Positions 48,056 through 60,000 of a DNA stretch of 64,000 bases are shown here, piece after piece. A program made the position numbers and the translations under genes. The notes under the pieces were generated by a model, which saw only the letters and a list, made by a program, of their open reading frames with translations, was not told where the DNA came from and searched no databases. The DNA lies in assembly GCA_034008185.1 (NCBI GenBank), contig CM067084.1, positions 38,019,099-38,083,098 on the forward strand, written 5' to 3'. This DNA comes from Gorsachius magnificus (Eukaryota > Chordata > Aves > Pelecaniformes > Ardeidae). The first letter of the stretch is position 1; each line of letters begins with the position of its first letter.

Positions 48056-48640
48056 ATGTTGTTTTATTTGCTCTCACAGTTGCTGTCCTTGTTCACAGCG
48101 TTCTTTTATGTAGCACCTTACCTTCTGTGTGCACTCCCTGTGCTGCTGGCTATCACTTTTCGCAAGTGGATTAAAGCTACTGTTCTGCTGTACTGTGTAA
48201 TACTGGCTTATGCTATGATAAAATTATTGGTCATCGGATTAAGCTCGTATTTTTACTCAGTATTGCTGTCACCTCTGTATTTTGGGAACCATCTATTGGG
48301 AATTATGAATAATTACACATTTTACTTTTTATCCTCGGAGAGCCAGCTTGTGGGGGAGTCACCTTACTCCATCTTCCCCTTCTTTGAGCTAATTAAAACA
48401 GTTCTTGAGAATGTTGAATATCCTTGGGATGTTCCAACTAGCATGGCCCTATTGCTAGGCCTCTTGAGTATGGTTCAGCTTTTACTCAGGGTTAGACTCC
48501 TACGTAAATTATATACCATCCAAAGATCGACTCCTGCAACAGGCCCTGCAGCTACTCCAACCTCAGCGACACCCACTGTAGCTACCCAACTGGACAAGGC
48601 ACCCGGCTATCCAACCCCCGCTGGCTACCCACCCCTGTGA
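48056..48640 (+). CDS. multi-pass hydrophobic protein, likely Gag N-terminus
   Basis: A 194-codon intact ORF between the primer binding site and gag. Start ATG at 48056, the first ATG after the primer site in this frame, with G at -3. Residues 3-35 and 41-72 are long hydrophobic stretches, each able to span the membrane; a third lies at 128-149 and is followed by a basic RVRLLRK. Residues 158-194 are Thr/Pro/Ala-rich. The gag frame continues the same kind of Thr/Pro repeats in the -1 frame, overlapping by about 130 nt (48508-48640), and has no ATG of its own until 49150. The simplest reading is that this is the membrane-embedded N-terminal part of Gag, separated by an indel or by frameshifting. 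No canonical X-XXY-YYZ slip site was seen. I recognise no family for the hydrophobic part. Confidence 0.75.
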   Translation: MLFYLLSQLLSLFTAFFYVAPYLLCALPVLLAITFRKWIKATVLLYCVILAYAMIKLLVIGLSSYFYSVLLSPLYFGNHLLGIMNNYTFYFLSSESQLVGESPYSIFPFFELIKTVLENVEYPWDVPTSMALLLGLLSMVQLLLRVRLLRKLYTIQRSTPATGPAATPTSATPTVATQLDKAPGYPTPAGYPPL

Positions 48641-49887
48641 CACCCACTGCTACCCGAACTGTGGGGGCTATTCCAACCCCTGCGACAGGCACCGTTGCTA
48701 CTCCAACCCCTGTGACAGGCACTGTAGCTACGCAAACCCCAGCAACAGGCATTGCAGCTGAAACAGGGAGCGAACCTGTGCCGGTATCAGTTGCCCCTAT
48801 ACACAAGAAGAAATCTTGGAAGCGAAAGTCAACTTGTTTAGAAAGGGAGGATGAAAGACCAGGGCCATCACAAAAGGAGGAGGAAGAGGAAGAGCTCATA
48901 AATGAGACAGAAACAACACGGTCTCTATCCTTGGGTGAGCTGCGAGATACGCGAAAAGATTTCAGCTGTCGTGCAGGAGAGCATCTTGTCACCTGGTTGC
49001 TCCGATGCTGGGATAATGGGGCCAGTAGCCTGGAACTGGAGGGTAAGGAAGCCAAGCAGCTGGGCTCCCTTTCTAGGGAAGGCGGCATTGACAAAGCGAT
49101 TGGAAAAGGGACACAAGTCCTCAGCCTCTGGAGACGACTACTGTCAGCCATGAAGGAAAGGTATCCCTTCAAGGAAGATGTCATACATCGCCCAGGCAAA
49201 TGGACCACCGTGGAGAAAGGCATCCAGTACCTGAGGGAATTAGCTGTCCTGGAAGTGATTTATAGTGACCTGGACAATGACCAGCTGCCCAAAGACCCAG
49301 ATAGTGTCCAGTGCACACGCCCCATGTGGTGGAAGTTGTTACGGAGCGCACCAACATCATATGCCAACACATGGGCAATGCTGAGCTGGGAAGATGGAAG
49401 GGGACCGACAGTGGATGAAGTGGCTGGCCAGCTCCAGGAATACGAAGAAAGTATCTCTTCTTCCCTCGTCTCTGCTGTGGATAAACTGTCCCAAAAGGTT
49501 GAACGATTCGAAAAGCATATGCCCTACTCCCCTCCTGTACAGACCAGTATCTCAGCCATTAGAAGTAAGCACCCTTCTGCTCAAGGAAAAGAATATCGAG
49601 GGTACACACCACGGGGCACTCTATGGTTTTACCTGCGTGACCATGGAGAGGACATGAGGAAATGGGACGGAAAACCTACCTCGACCCTAGAGGCATGAGT
49701 ACGCGAGTTGCAAAGAAAAACAAACACAAAAGGGGGCTCTTCCAGGATACTTGTTGCTCCAATTTCCAGAGACGGGGTAGATCGTCATTTTTTCAGACAG
49801 AATAGAAGAGCTGATCTTAATTCTGATTGTGATGAAGGAACTTCTGACTCATATACACAAACCATGAGCAACAGTGATCAGAATTAG
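48508..49887 (+). pseudogene. gag: gag, ERVL-type, frame-broken
   Basis: Open frame from 48508, with Thr/Pro repeats to about 48760, a basic patch (HKKKSWKRK), and a run of six Glu with flanking acidic residues. The conserved gag region follows from about 48970 (LVTWLLRCWDNGASSLELEG) to 49695, including VLSLWRRLLSAMKERYPF, and ends with the typical WFYLRDHGEDMRKWDGKPTS. An in-frame TGA at 49696-49698 interrupts the frame; the same frame continues open for another 62 codons to TAG 49885-49887. No CCHC zinc knuckle is seen. No ATG precedes the conserved region in this frame (first is 49150), so it depended on the upstream ORF for translation start. Function when intact: capsid assembly. Confidence 0.85.
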
Positions 49888-49938
49888 AGGGGCCCTGCCT
49901 CCAGCCAGGTGGAGGAAAGGGACAACCGGGTCAACTAG
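49885..49938 (+). promoter_or_regulatory. gag-pol junction: in-frame UAG and hairpin
   Basis: Gag ends in TAG (49885-49887) and pol continues in the same frame, with a second TAG at 49936-49938. Ten nt after the first TAG is a 6-bp hairpin, CCTCCA (49898-49903) pairing with TGGAGG (49910-49915) around a 6-nt loop. This resembles stop-codon read-through arrangements of gammaretroviruses. Inference only. Confidence 0.45.
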
Positions 49939-52900
49939 ACTGTGTGGATTCGATGGCCTGGCACATCAGACCCACAGAAGTATAGAGCTCTAGTAGACAC
50001 CGGTGCACAGTGTACTCTAATGCCATCAAGCCATATAGGGGCAGAATCCATTTGTATTTCTGGAGTGACAGGGGGATCTCAAGAGCTGACTGTATTGGAG
50101 GCCGAAGTGAGCCTAACCGGGAATGAGTGGCAAAAGCACCCCATTGTGACTGGGCCAGATGCTCCGTGCTTCCTGGGCATAGACTACCTCAGGAGAGGGT
50201 ATTTCAAGGACCCAAAAGGGTACCGGTGGGCTTTTGGTATAGCTGCCTTGGAGGCAGAAGAAATTAAGCAGCTGTCTACCTTGCCTGGTCTCTCAAAGGA
50301 CCCTTCAATTGTGGGATTGCTGAGGGTTGAAGAACAAGTGCTGACTGCCACCACAACAATGCACAGGCGGCAATATCGCACCAACCGAGACTCCCTGATT
50401 CCCATCCATAAGCTGATTCGTCGACTGGAGAGCCAAGGAGTGATCAGCAAGACTCGCTCACCCTTTAACAGTCCCATATGGCCAGTGAGAAAGTCTGATG
50501 GAGAGTGGAGACTGACAGTAGACTATCGTGGCCTGAATGAAGTTACGCCACCACTGAGTGCTGCCGTGCCAGACATGCTAGAGCTTCAATATGAACTGGA
50601 GTCAAAGGCAGCCAAGTGGTATGCCACAATTGATATTGCAAATGCTTTCTTTTCAATCCCTTTGGCAGCAGAGTGCAGGCCACAGTTTGCTTTCACGTGG
50701 AGGGGCATCCAGTATACCTGGAATCGACTGCCCCAGGGGTGGAAACACAGCCCTACCATTTGCCATGGACTGATCCAGACAGCACTGGAACAGGGTAAGG
50801 CTCTGGAGCACCTGCAATACATTGATGACATCATTGTGTGGGGCAATACAGCAGAAGAAGTTTTTGAGAAAGGGAAGAAAATAGTCCAAATGCTTCTGAA
50901 GGCCGGTTTTGCCATAAAACAAAGTAAGGTCAAAGGACCCGCACAGGAGATCCAGTTTTTAGGAATCAAATGGCAAGATGGACGTCGTCAGATTCCAGTG
51001 GATGTGATCAACAAAATAACAGCTATGTCTCCGCCAACTAGCAAGAAGGAAACACAAGCTTTCTTGGGCGTTGTGGGTTTTTGGAGAATGCATATTCCAA
51101 ATTATAGCCAGATTGTAAGCCCTCTCTACCAAGTGACCCGGAAGAAGAATGATTTCAAATGAGGCCCTGAACAACGACAAGCCTTTGAACAAATTAAATG
51201 GGAGACAGTGCATGCAGTAGCCCTTGGGCCGGTCCGGGCAGGGCAAGATGTAAAGAATGTGCTCTACACTGCAGCCGGAGAGAACGGCCCTACCTGGAGC
51301 CTCTGGCAGAAAGCACCAGGGGAGACTCGAGGCCGACCCCTAGGGTTTTGGAGTTGGGGATACAGAGGATCTGAAGCCAACTATACTCCAACTGAAAAAG
51401 AGATATTAGCAGCATATGAAGGGGTTCGAGCTGCTTCAGAAGTGATGGGTACTGAAGCACAGCTCCTCCTGGCACCCCGACTGCCAGTGCTGGGCTGGAT
51501 GTTCAAAGGCAAGGTCCCCTCTACACATCATGCAACTGATGCTACGTGGAGTAAGTGGGTCGCACTGATTACACAACGGGCTCGAATAGGAAACCTCAGT
51601 CGCCCAGGAATCTTGGAAGTGATCATGGACTGGCCAGAAGGCAAAGATTTTGGAGTATCACCAGAGGAGGAGGTGGTGCGTGCTGAAGAGGCCCTGCTGT
51701 ACAATAAATTGCCAGAAAATGAGAAGCAATATGCCCTGTTCACTGATGGATCCTGTCGTCTTGTGGTAAAGCATCGAAAGTGGAAGGCTGCTGTATGGAG
51801 TCCTACAAGACAAGTCGCAGAGACTGCTGAAGGAGAAGGTGAATCAAGTCAGTTTGCAGAGGTGAAAGCCATCCAGCTGGCTTTAGATATTGCTGAAAGA
51901 GAAAAATGGCCAGTGCTCTATCTCTATACTGACTCATGGATGGTGGCAAATGCCCTGTGGGGGTGGTTACAGCAATGGAAACAGAGCAACTGGCAGCATA
52001 GAGGCAAACCCATGTGGGCTGCCTCACTGTGGCAAGATATTGCTGCCCGGGTAGAGAACCTGGTTGTAAAGGTACGTCATGTAGATGCTCATGTACCCAA
52101 GAGTCGGGCCTCTGAAGAACATCAAAACAACCAGCAGGCAGATCAGGCTGCTAAGATTGAAGTGGCTCAGGTAGATCTGGACTGGCAACATAAGGGTGAA
52201 TTGTTTCTAGCTCGGTGGGCCCATGACACCTCAGGCCATCAAGGAAGAGATGCAACATACAGATGGGCTCGTGATCGAGGGGTGGACTTAACTATGGACG
52301 CTATCACACAGGTTATCCATGAATGTGAAACATGTGCTGCGATCAAACAAGCCTCTCTGGTATGGAGGACAGTGGCTGAAATACAAATATGGAGAGGCTT
52401 GGCAGATTGATTATATCACACTCCCACAAACCCGCCATGGCAAGCGCTATGTGCTCACCATGGTAGAAGCGACCACTGGATGGCTGGAAACATATCCCGT
52501 GCCCCATGCCACTGCCCGGAACGCTATCCTAGGCCTTGAAAAACAAGTCCTCTGGCGACATGGCACTCCAGAAAGAATTGAGTCAGACAACGGAACTCAT
52601 TTCCGAAACAGCCTCATAGACAAATGGGCCAAAGAGCATGGCATTGAGTGGGTCTATCACATCCCCTATCATGCACCAGCCTCTGGGAAAATTGAACGAT
52701 ACAATGGACTGTTAAAAACTACACTGAAAGCAATGGGTGGTGGAACATTCAAACATTGGGATACACATTTAGCAAAAGCTACTTGGTTAGTCAACACTAG
52801 AGGATCTGCCAACCGAGCTGGCCCTGCCCAATCAAACCTCTTACGTACTGTAGAAGGGGATAAAGTCCCTGTAGTGCATGTAAAAAATATGCTGGGGAAG

Positions 52901-53056
52901 ACAGTCTGGGTTTCTCCTGCCTCAGGTAAAGGCAAACCCATCCGTGGGATTGCTTTTGCTCAAGGACCTGGCTCTACTTGGTGGGTGATGCGGAAGGATG
53001 GGGAAGTCCGATGCGTACCCCAAAGGGATTTGATTTTGGGTGAAAATAGCCAATGA
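49939..53056 (+). pseudogene. pol: pol: protease, RT, RNase H, integrase; broken
   Basis: Protease: ALVDTGAQCTLMP near residue 20, flap region, then FLGIDYLRRG. RT: TRSPFNSPIWPV, LTVDYRGLNEV, ATIDIANAFFSIPL (first Asp), LPQGWKHSPTICH and catalytic LQYIDDIIVWG, about 50812-50844. An in-frame TGA (51160-51162) follows the RT thumb; the same frame resumes at once. The connection and RNase H follow, with FTDGS, the Glu in FAEVKA, YTDSW and the last Asp near QQADQAA. Integrase begins with the HHCC finger, AHDTSGH and CETC (52324-52335). Around 52345-52355 the frame shifts by +1, and the core continues as WQIDYI, ESDNGTHF and GKIERYNG, with 35 residues between the second Asp and the Glu (DD35E), ending at TGA 53054-53056 area after a WWVMRKDGEVRCVP C-terminus. 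All catalytic residues look present; only the reading frame is damaged. Confidence 0.93.
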
Positions 53057-53463
53057 ACTGAATTGTGTAATGTTAATTGCTGTATAATACAGTATGTCAT
53101 CATTTTTACTATTGCCGTATGTCCTATCAATGGTATAACAGTAAGAATCACCCAGATTAAGAAGAATGAATGTTGAAGAAACTGAGGAAGTGCAGCGGAT
53201 GGAGCCAGACCTGACTTCAGCAAGCAACAACCCAACACCAGACCCCATCTCTCCTGCCCTGAAAGACTGTTACGACAGATGGAGCCCAAAATCGTGGACT
53301 AAATGAACCCAATGGACGTTTCAGAGGGATGGTCCATAAACTAAGGGAATGATATCTGTATGTATATACCAAAAAGATGAGCAAATGGTGGTGATTAATT
53401 GGAATGTATTCTAAGAGTAGGACCTAAGCATGATGTAAATGGTATAGAATAAGGGGTGGATAA
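53057..53463 (+). other. 3' region without env, small ORF, weak PPT
   Basis: Only about 400 bp separate pol from the 3' LTR, so there is no room for env and no env motif is seen. It contains a 46-codon ORF (separate entry). Just before the LTR, AAGGGGTGGA (53451-53460) followed by TAA is the likely, interrupted, polypurine tract. Confidence 0.75.
53166..53306 (+). CDS. 46-codon ORF in provirus 3' region
   Basis: ATG at 53166 to TGA at 53304-53306. The N-terminus is acidic (MNVEETEEVQRMEPD), then Ser/Asn/Pro-rich, and the end is Trp- and Lys-rich (DRWSPKSWTK). No signal peptide or transmembrane segment. It sits where env or an accessory gene would be. It may be a chance ORF, a remnant, or a small accessory protein; no family recognised. 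Confidence 0.3.
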   Translation: MNVEETEEVQRMEPDLTSASNNPTPDPISPALKDCYDRWSPKSWTK

Positions 53464-54051
53464 TGTCCTGGTTTTGGCTGGGATAATTTTCTTCACAGAA
53501 GCTAGCATAGTGCTGTGCTTTGGATTCAGTGCTAGAAGAATGTTGATAACACGCTGATGTTTTTAGTTGTTGCCAAGTAGTGCTCAGACTGCTCAAGGAC
53601 TTTTTGAGCTTCTCCTGCTCGGCCAGGTGCATAACAAGCTGGGAGTACAGCACAGCTAGGACCCAAACTGTCCAAAGAGCTATTCCATACCATATAACGT
53701 CATGCTCGGGGGGGGTTGGTCGATTGGTCGGTCGCGGGCAGAGTGGTCGCAGCTCGGGCTGTGTGATCGCGGCTCGGGGGGAGTGATCGCTGCTTGGGAC
53801 GGGCTGGGCATCGGTCAGCGGGTGGTGAGCAATTGCATTGTGCATAATTCGTTTTGTATATTCTGTATATTCTGTTATCATTCTCATTATTACTATTATT
53901 ATTATTTTCTCTTATTAAACTGTCTTTATCTCAGCCCTCGTCTCTAACCTTTTATTTTCTTTCCAATTCTCTCCCCCATCCCACTGGGGGGCGGGGGGAG
54001 TGAGCGAGCGGCTGCGTGGTGCTTAGTTGCCAGCCAGGTTAAACCACGACA
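53464..54051 (+). repeat. 3' LTR
   Basis: 588 bp, TGTCCTGG...ACGACA. Compared with the 5' LTR it lacks about 6 bp near 53485, has an extra copy of a ~10-bp TATTCTGTA-type unit near 53860-53873, and carries about 20-25 substitutions. Same three 20-bp units at 53743, 53763 and 53783; ATTAAA at 53914-53919. Confidence 0.95.
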
Positions 54052-54056
54052 GTAGC
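54052..54056. repeat. target site duplication GTAGC, right
   Basis: Matches the 5 bp before the 5' LTR. Confidence 0.95.
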
Positions 54057-57000
54057 ACAGGTGTCTAGTATCATATATAGATATACAGAATGTAATAATA
54101 GTGTGGATGATAATACCAAAGATGAGTCAGCAGTACCCAGTACAATGTGATGGTTCTTAGTTTATCTTTAAGTGCCCGTACATTAATATGATAACAGTGA
54201 TTAATCATGATAATGTGCTAAAACACTAACAAGGACTAAAGATAGTTCTGAATGACATTCTGTGTTAAATTCATTTGCTAAGCAATGCTGAGAACAGCTG
54301 CAGAAAATCACAAAGCATTCTTGTATGCTATGTAGCCTGCTTTTTTTTTTTTCTTAACTTGGTGAGTGGTTTTCTTATTTTAACTTGGTTTGTTGGGTTT
54401 GGGTTTTTTTAAGCTAAACTTAGCTTCCTACTAGCCCTACTGGAGCTATAACTGTTGGCTGCATGTTAAGTGAATGCATGGGAAAGAGGAATAAATGAGA
54501 CATTTCTGGTTTTGGGTCCCCAGTATGTCATTTTGAGATGATCTGGCATTAAACAACAGCTGGGTGATGGCGGAGAGGATGTGTTAATGCTGTTTTAGCT
54601 GTTCTCTCTGGCTTCACTCCTAGGTCAGCCTGGGAACACTGGTGCAGAGCCTGTACCAGGAATTAATGTTATTGGAAGCAGCATTGTCATAATAACGTTC
54701 AGGTCTGTTCATACCCCGCTACAGGAGTTAGAGAAGCAACACAACTTTCTGTGAATCTGTGTCGTAGAAGGGTTGATGGCAGCCCAAAATGCAAGACAGG
54801 CTCAACCTGTGCTTATTAAGAGGTTCCTGTTCTGTCTAGATGAGTACAAGAAAAAGCCTTTCTTCCCTTTCCACTTTGTGTCTAGTGAAACATTGCTCGG
54901 TATTGGGGTTCTCTGACAGCTCCAGCAGCAAGCCAACAAGCAACAGGAGTCACTGAAATGGTGGCATTGATGGTTTATGGCTAATGGAGGGAGGATCTAG
55001 GCTGAAGCATGCATGCTCAATGCCTCCCCAGAAGTAATTTCTTGTACGGTTTTGGTAGGATGTATGTGCTTAATGTAGAACGAAAATAGTCTTCCTCTCT
55101 GAGACCATAGTCTCTGTTAGCTAGATGTACAGGCCTTAAATTTCCAAGGAATTCATTATTTACGTAGTTTAGGTACAGGAAAAAACACTGAAGTTCTCAC
55201 CACACGTGTCTCAGAATATTTTTAAATGTGGTGAATGTGTGCAAATTCTTTACACTTTACATTTGAGGATAAATAGTACAGTTAAGCACAGGAATATCTC
55301 CAGTATGCTATGTTGGATACTGAAATCATGGCATTCACAAACGTATATATTTCACGTATCTTGTCTGCCAAGCCTGTTCCATTCAGTTTGTAATATTTCA
55401 GGGTTTATTGAGGTGTAAAATTACTTGGTCAGAATGTAACACTGTTCCCCAAATCTTCTTTTTTTTTTCAAATATAGTAGCTTCAGCTGTAAATTATAAA
55501 GACCTGCTACCTGCAGATAAAATGTTGCTGTAAATTAGAAAGCCTGTGAGAGGGGACTGAGGTAGGATCAGTCTAGTATGTTGCAACTCACAGCAATCTG
55601 CTGAAATGACTCTCTCTTGTTATTTCAGATAATGTGTTTCATTTAAATTTGGTATGATGGGTTACTAGCCCCTATGTGAGCCAAGTAAAGGCAGCTGGCA
55701 CAAAGGGTTAATTCCGATACTTTTTACTGCAGAGATACAGCCCTGTAAGTTAGAGAAACAGGTTAGAGAAATGTGTCATGAGAAGGAGAACAGGACATTT
55801 TTCCTGCTGTTCTTTTGTGGTCAGTATGTAGCATTTCTGCTGGTTTGAGTTACAGTTTGGGAAAGTGTCTGAATCATTTTATTTATGTTGCATTATGGCA
55901 CATATATAGATATATTTATGGAAAATTAATAAAGGTATAAAAATGCCTATCTTCAGATTGAACCTGGTTTGTGTAATTAGGGATGAAATGTTTTTATAAC
56001 ATTGTGTCTCGCCAGTTGTCTACTGCAGTGAATTTGTTAGACTCATTAAACATCCTAGAGGACAAGATGTCTGTAAACCTACTCTAAGTTATGAACACTT
56101 AAACTTCTAAAACTGTTTTCTCTGTATTTCTAGCTCTAATTAATTATACTTTCAAAAGTTATTTAAAGATGAAGGATGAACAGACAAGCTTTACTGCAGT
56201 AGGAAAACAAGCTAAAATTTTCAGTCTGCATGGCAATGCTTGCAGAGATGCCAAAGTTTACCCTGAGACGCTGCAGGACAAGAGCTGTCTCAGTCTGTCC
56301 AGGTTATGGTGCGTTAGCAGGCACCTACAGGTAGCCTTCACTGGAATTGCAGTGGTTCGATATGGCATCTTTCAGGTGTGCTCTGTTGTAATCCAGGAAG
56401 GGTAAAAACCGCACTTGTACAACTCACAAAAGGGTTTGTTAGGTAAGAACAAATGGCAGCTGAAGACAAAGTTTGGAACAAGAAAGCAGCAGTGATGCTG
56501 GTGTCATGTCTCTTATGGTAACCAGTGTGGCCAATTCTTATTGTTGTTGTAGATATCATGAAATAGCATTATATTAAAGATCTTGTGATAATGCAATTGG
56601 GCTCTAATACAAGTGGGATTTTTCTTCAGTTTATGTGTTACCATTTTAAAAACCTGTAGTGTAGAGTTAGAACTATATTTTTAATCAGAATTATTAGTGG
56701 TGGTCAGCTCAGGGCAAAAGAAGCAAAAGGCCCTTTTACTATTAGCCCCAACTAAAATAAAAATTAAACAAAAACCCCAGACACCAAACAAAAAACAAAG
56801 GAAAGCAAAACAAACAAACAAAACCAACTTGTGAAAGTAGCAGCTGATTTGGTAAACAATGCAGTCTGGAAAATTGTTATTCAAGCTGATGGGCTATCTA
56901 GGTTAAAAATAAAATTTTAAAAATCAGTATTGTCAAATACTACTTGTGAGATCAGGATCTGGTGTAAGATTTTATTTTTTGTGTGTTTCTAAGGCTACAG

Positions 57001-60000
57001 CTTGTATATTGGTAGGTTTTCATACTTAAATAACGTAAAATCTAAGCCATGCCCTGGAGAACAGAGTATTAAGGACAAAGAGGATCAGGGGAGACATGGA
57101 ATGACTGATAAAAGGTGTTTGTACTGATCCAGAGAGGTAAGGGGGGGAAGGTTACTTTTATAGCCACGTTTACAAGTGTTTTAAAGGCTCATTGTGCTTC
57201 AGAAATGTCATATTCCTTTTCCTATTTCCCACCACCATTCACAAATTTCTCCTCAGCCCAACTTAAAACTCTGCCACTCTAAAGAATATGGAGTCAGTTA
57301 TTATTCATGCATCGATTTGATTTCACACCAAAACCTAGGCATTACAGATAAATAGATCAGTTTATTCAGATGCCCATTTCTACTCTCCAAAACGTTTGGA
57401 TTCAAAAATTAAATAGAAAAAAAAGAAGCCGCTTGGCTATGCAAGCAAAATTGGATTTTTTTTCCTTTGTTTCTGGGGCAGCTGTCAGAAGGATGGGTTT
57501 CAGCGAAACCCAGTCTTCCTTAACTTCTGTTTCGTTTAGGGGTTTGACCCATCCTATTTATATTAGCTTTCAGTGGTGCTTTCAGTAGGTGGATTAAAAC
57601 CAGGCACCCAGGCCACTATTCCAGAATGAGTAATGTCATTTATTTTGCTGTTGCCTTGATTTTATTATCTGTCAAACGTGTGTGGAAGAGCTCTCTTGGA
57701 GTGTTGTAAACCTGTTTTTGTAAAACATCTAGCTCCTACTTTTGTTTAGCACAATGTACTTTTGTGGGGGAAGGGGAAGTCTAAAAGATGGGCAGTTTAC
57801 CATCAGGTTTCTTTCCTGTGGAGTATCACTAAACCTGTCTCTTACTGATTTTGTTGAAAAAGCAATAAACAATTACCTAGGAAATATGTGAAAAATGTAC
57901 ATTATTGCAAAGGGTTTATGTAGCATAGGGTATGGAAAGTATGCTCTGATCTGTAGTCTACAGAAGGCTGGAAACAATATGAAGCAAATTTGTCATCTAA
58001 ATTCAGGTTGGTTTTGTAGACAGTGAGTCTTTTTTGTGTGGAGCTGCTTCATGACTTTTATTGCATGTTGCAGTAGCTCATGCAGCTGGTTTGAAATGGA
58101 AAAGAGGAATCAATCAGCTGTCTCATGGTGGTATAATTCCTTGCAAGTGATGTCAGGTCAATTGGATTTCAGTTGATTTGTCTTATATGCAGCTTCTATA
58201 GGAGCTGGAAATTATATCAGAAAATACTTAGCGACAGTCACATCTGATTCTCTGGGCATCTGCTCTTGTTTAGGAAGCAGGGCTCAAACTTATTTATAAT
58301 ACGGGAAAATAGTGTCCTGTAGCACATTTTTTCACCCTGTTAAAAAGTAGACAGCAGAGCTGTCTGCTTATGCTTGTATTCTGGACACGTGATGTTTCTG
58401 AGGTTCAAGAGAACAAGAAATCATGGAATTTCCTAACTTTCTGGAATTACGAAGAGAAAAAGTAGCAGTTTGTCTTAAAATGCTCTACCAAGGGAGTAAT
58501 GGCAATGGTTCATGTGCAGGCACAAAACAAGATCTCTTACTCCACCTGTGTCATTGTGGCAGCAGCAGCAGCTTGCCTCAGAGAAGGGTAGGTACCTCAA
58601 TGTAAGCAGCCCATGGGCAAGGCTGAGGTCACAGGCTGCCAGCTGGGCGACCCCAGTAGATGATGTAGTAGACAATTGCTTCACAGGAAACATATTTTAA
58701 CTGACTTTAAACTATCTAGTTCAAATTCCAATTGCAAATTAGGAACGAGAAGCATACAGATTTGTGCAGGCCAACTGACCAGGTATTTATACATGATTTT
58801 TTTTTTTTTTTCCTGAATATTTACAAGAAGTATTCACAGGTTGAACTACTGACCCATAGTATTTTCCAGGTAGGTACTGAAAGGTTGTTATTGGCACTTC
58901 CTAGCTGGATTGCAGTGTAGAAATAACCCAAGATGAGGGCAAAATGAGGGGTGAAATGGCAAGAATATGATAAATATGAATGAATTAGGATTGGTGGATA
59001 TTATTGGTAATGTTGACAACATCTCAGCTCTTGTAATTAGCAGCAATAATGGCAGCTGTCAGTGATGGATGCTCATATTAGTTGTTTCATGTGTTGATAT
59101 CCTAATTGGGAGCAGTCATTTCTGGAAGTTTAATTTCTTAATTTGTGTTTCAGTATTTCTTCAATTAGTCTTCTCTTCAGATAGTTTCTTTTGGAAGTGA
59201 TTATTATATTTTATGAAGAATATATTTTATACACCTCTTCTGGCGTATCATATGTCTTTTCCTATTTCTAATAGTTTCTGTCTTTGTCTTGCTGGCTGAA
59301 CACTTTCCTAAAATTGCCTGAAACACTAGTCTGTCTTTCAGAAAAACAGCCATGATATTCATGCCTTTCTAAGAAGAAAAATAATGATTTTATTCATAGA
59401 CTAGGGGAAAGATTTTGAGGGTATTGATGAACTCACATCTTTTGTTCACCTTGGAACAATAAATTATTGTTATTCATGTAGACTTGTGTTGTTCTGTGGA
59501 TAAAAAGCCCCAATTTTGTGTAACTTGAGCAAAAATACTATACTTGACCTTGGGAAGAGGAAGCACACTATAGCATTTACAAGTTAGTGGTCAAGCTGCA
59601 GCCTGACAGCTGGTCAGTTTTGTCCTGTCCATTTTGCCATGTTGCCGTTTGCCATGATGGAAATGTTGCTGCATTCTTTTTCTAATGTATTTCCAGTTAT
59701 CTAAGCTTTTTCTTCCAGACAGCATAACTTTGGAGTGAAAGGCTGTGATGGGACTGGCAACTCTCAGACGGCACAAGCACCTCATAGACCCCTCCAAGCA
59801 GAGGATCAGGTTTTTTTGAAGCACACTACAAGTGCGCATGTATTTTTTTGAACTTTAAGGATTTAGACTCAGAAGTACCTTTAGGAGATATTATTAACCA
59901 CAGCTGATTGAAGAAAATGTTGGTAGAAGACTTTTCATTACAAAACGTGCTTTTAATAGAGCAGAAACATTTGATGGAGGGGGGAGAAAATTAAAGAAAA

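Larger units (their letters stand above)
47352..54051 (+). mobile_element. ERVL-type provirus, env-less, defective
   Basis: A 6.7-kb provirus in order LTR, primer binding site, hydrophobic ORF, gag, pro-RT-RNase H-IN, short 3' region, LTR. It is assigned to the ERVL-like (class III) group from the 5-bp target duplication, the avian ERVL LTR type, the pol character and the lack of an env. No dUTPase domain was seen after integrase, unlike many mammalian ERVL elements. By eye the two LTRs differ at about 20-25 of roughly 575 aligned positions plus two short indels. At an assumed 2e-9 substitutions per site per year, ~4% means on the order of 10 million years. Several lesions break gag-pol, so this copy cannot encode a full polyprotein. 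Confidence 0.93.

Noticed and set aside
48508..48640. Programmed -1 frameshift slippery site between the hydrophobic ORF and gag
   Set aside because: The frames are in -1 relation, but no canonical X-XXY-YYZ heptamer in the zero frame was found in the overlap; a simple indel is more likely.
48582..49223. 213-codon minus-strand ORF antisense to gag
   Set aside because: A shadow of the GC-richer gag reading frame with Ser/Val-rich low-complexity translation.
52900..53056. dUTPase domain at the pol C-terminus, as in many mammalian ERVL elements
   Set aside because: The region after the integrase core is an integrase C-terminal domain and ends without dUTPase motifs.
53057..53463. Possible env gene of the provirus
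   Set aside because: Only about 400 bp remain before the 3' LTR and no signal peptide, furin site or transmembrane segment is present.
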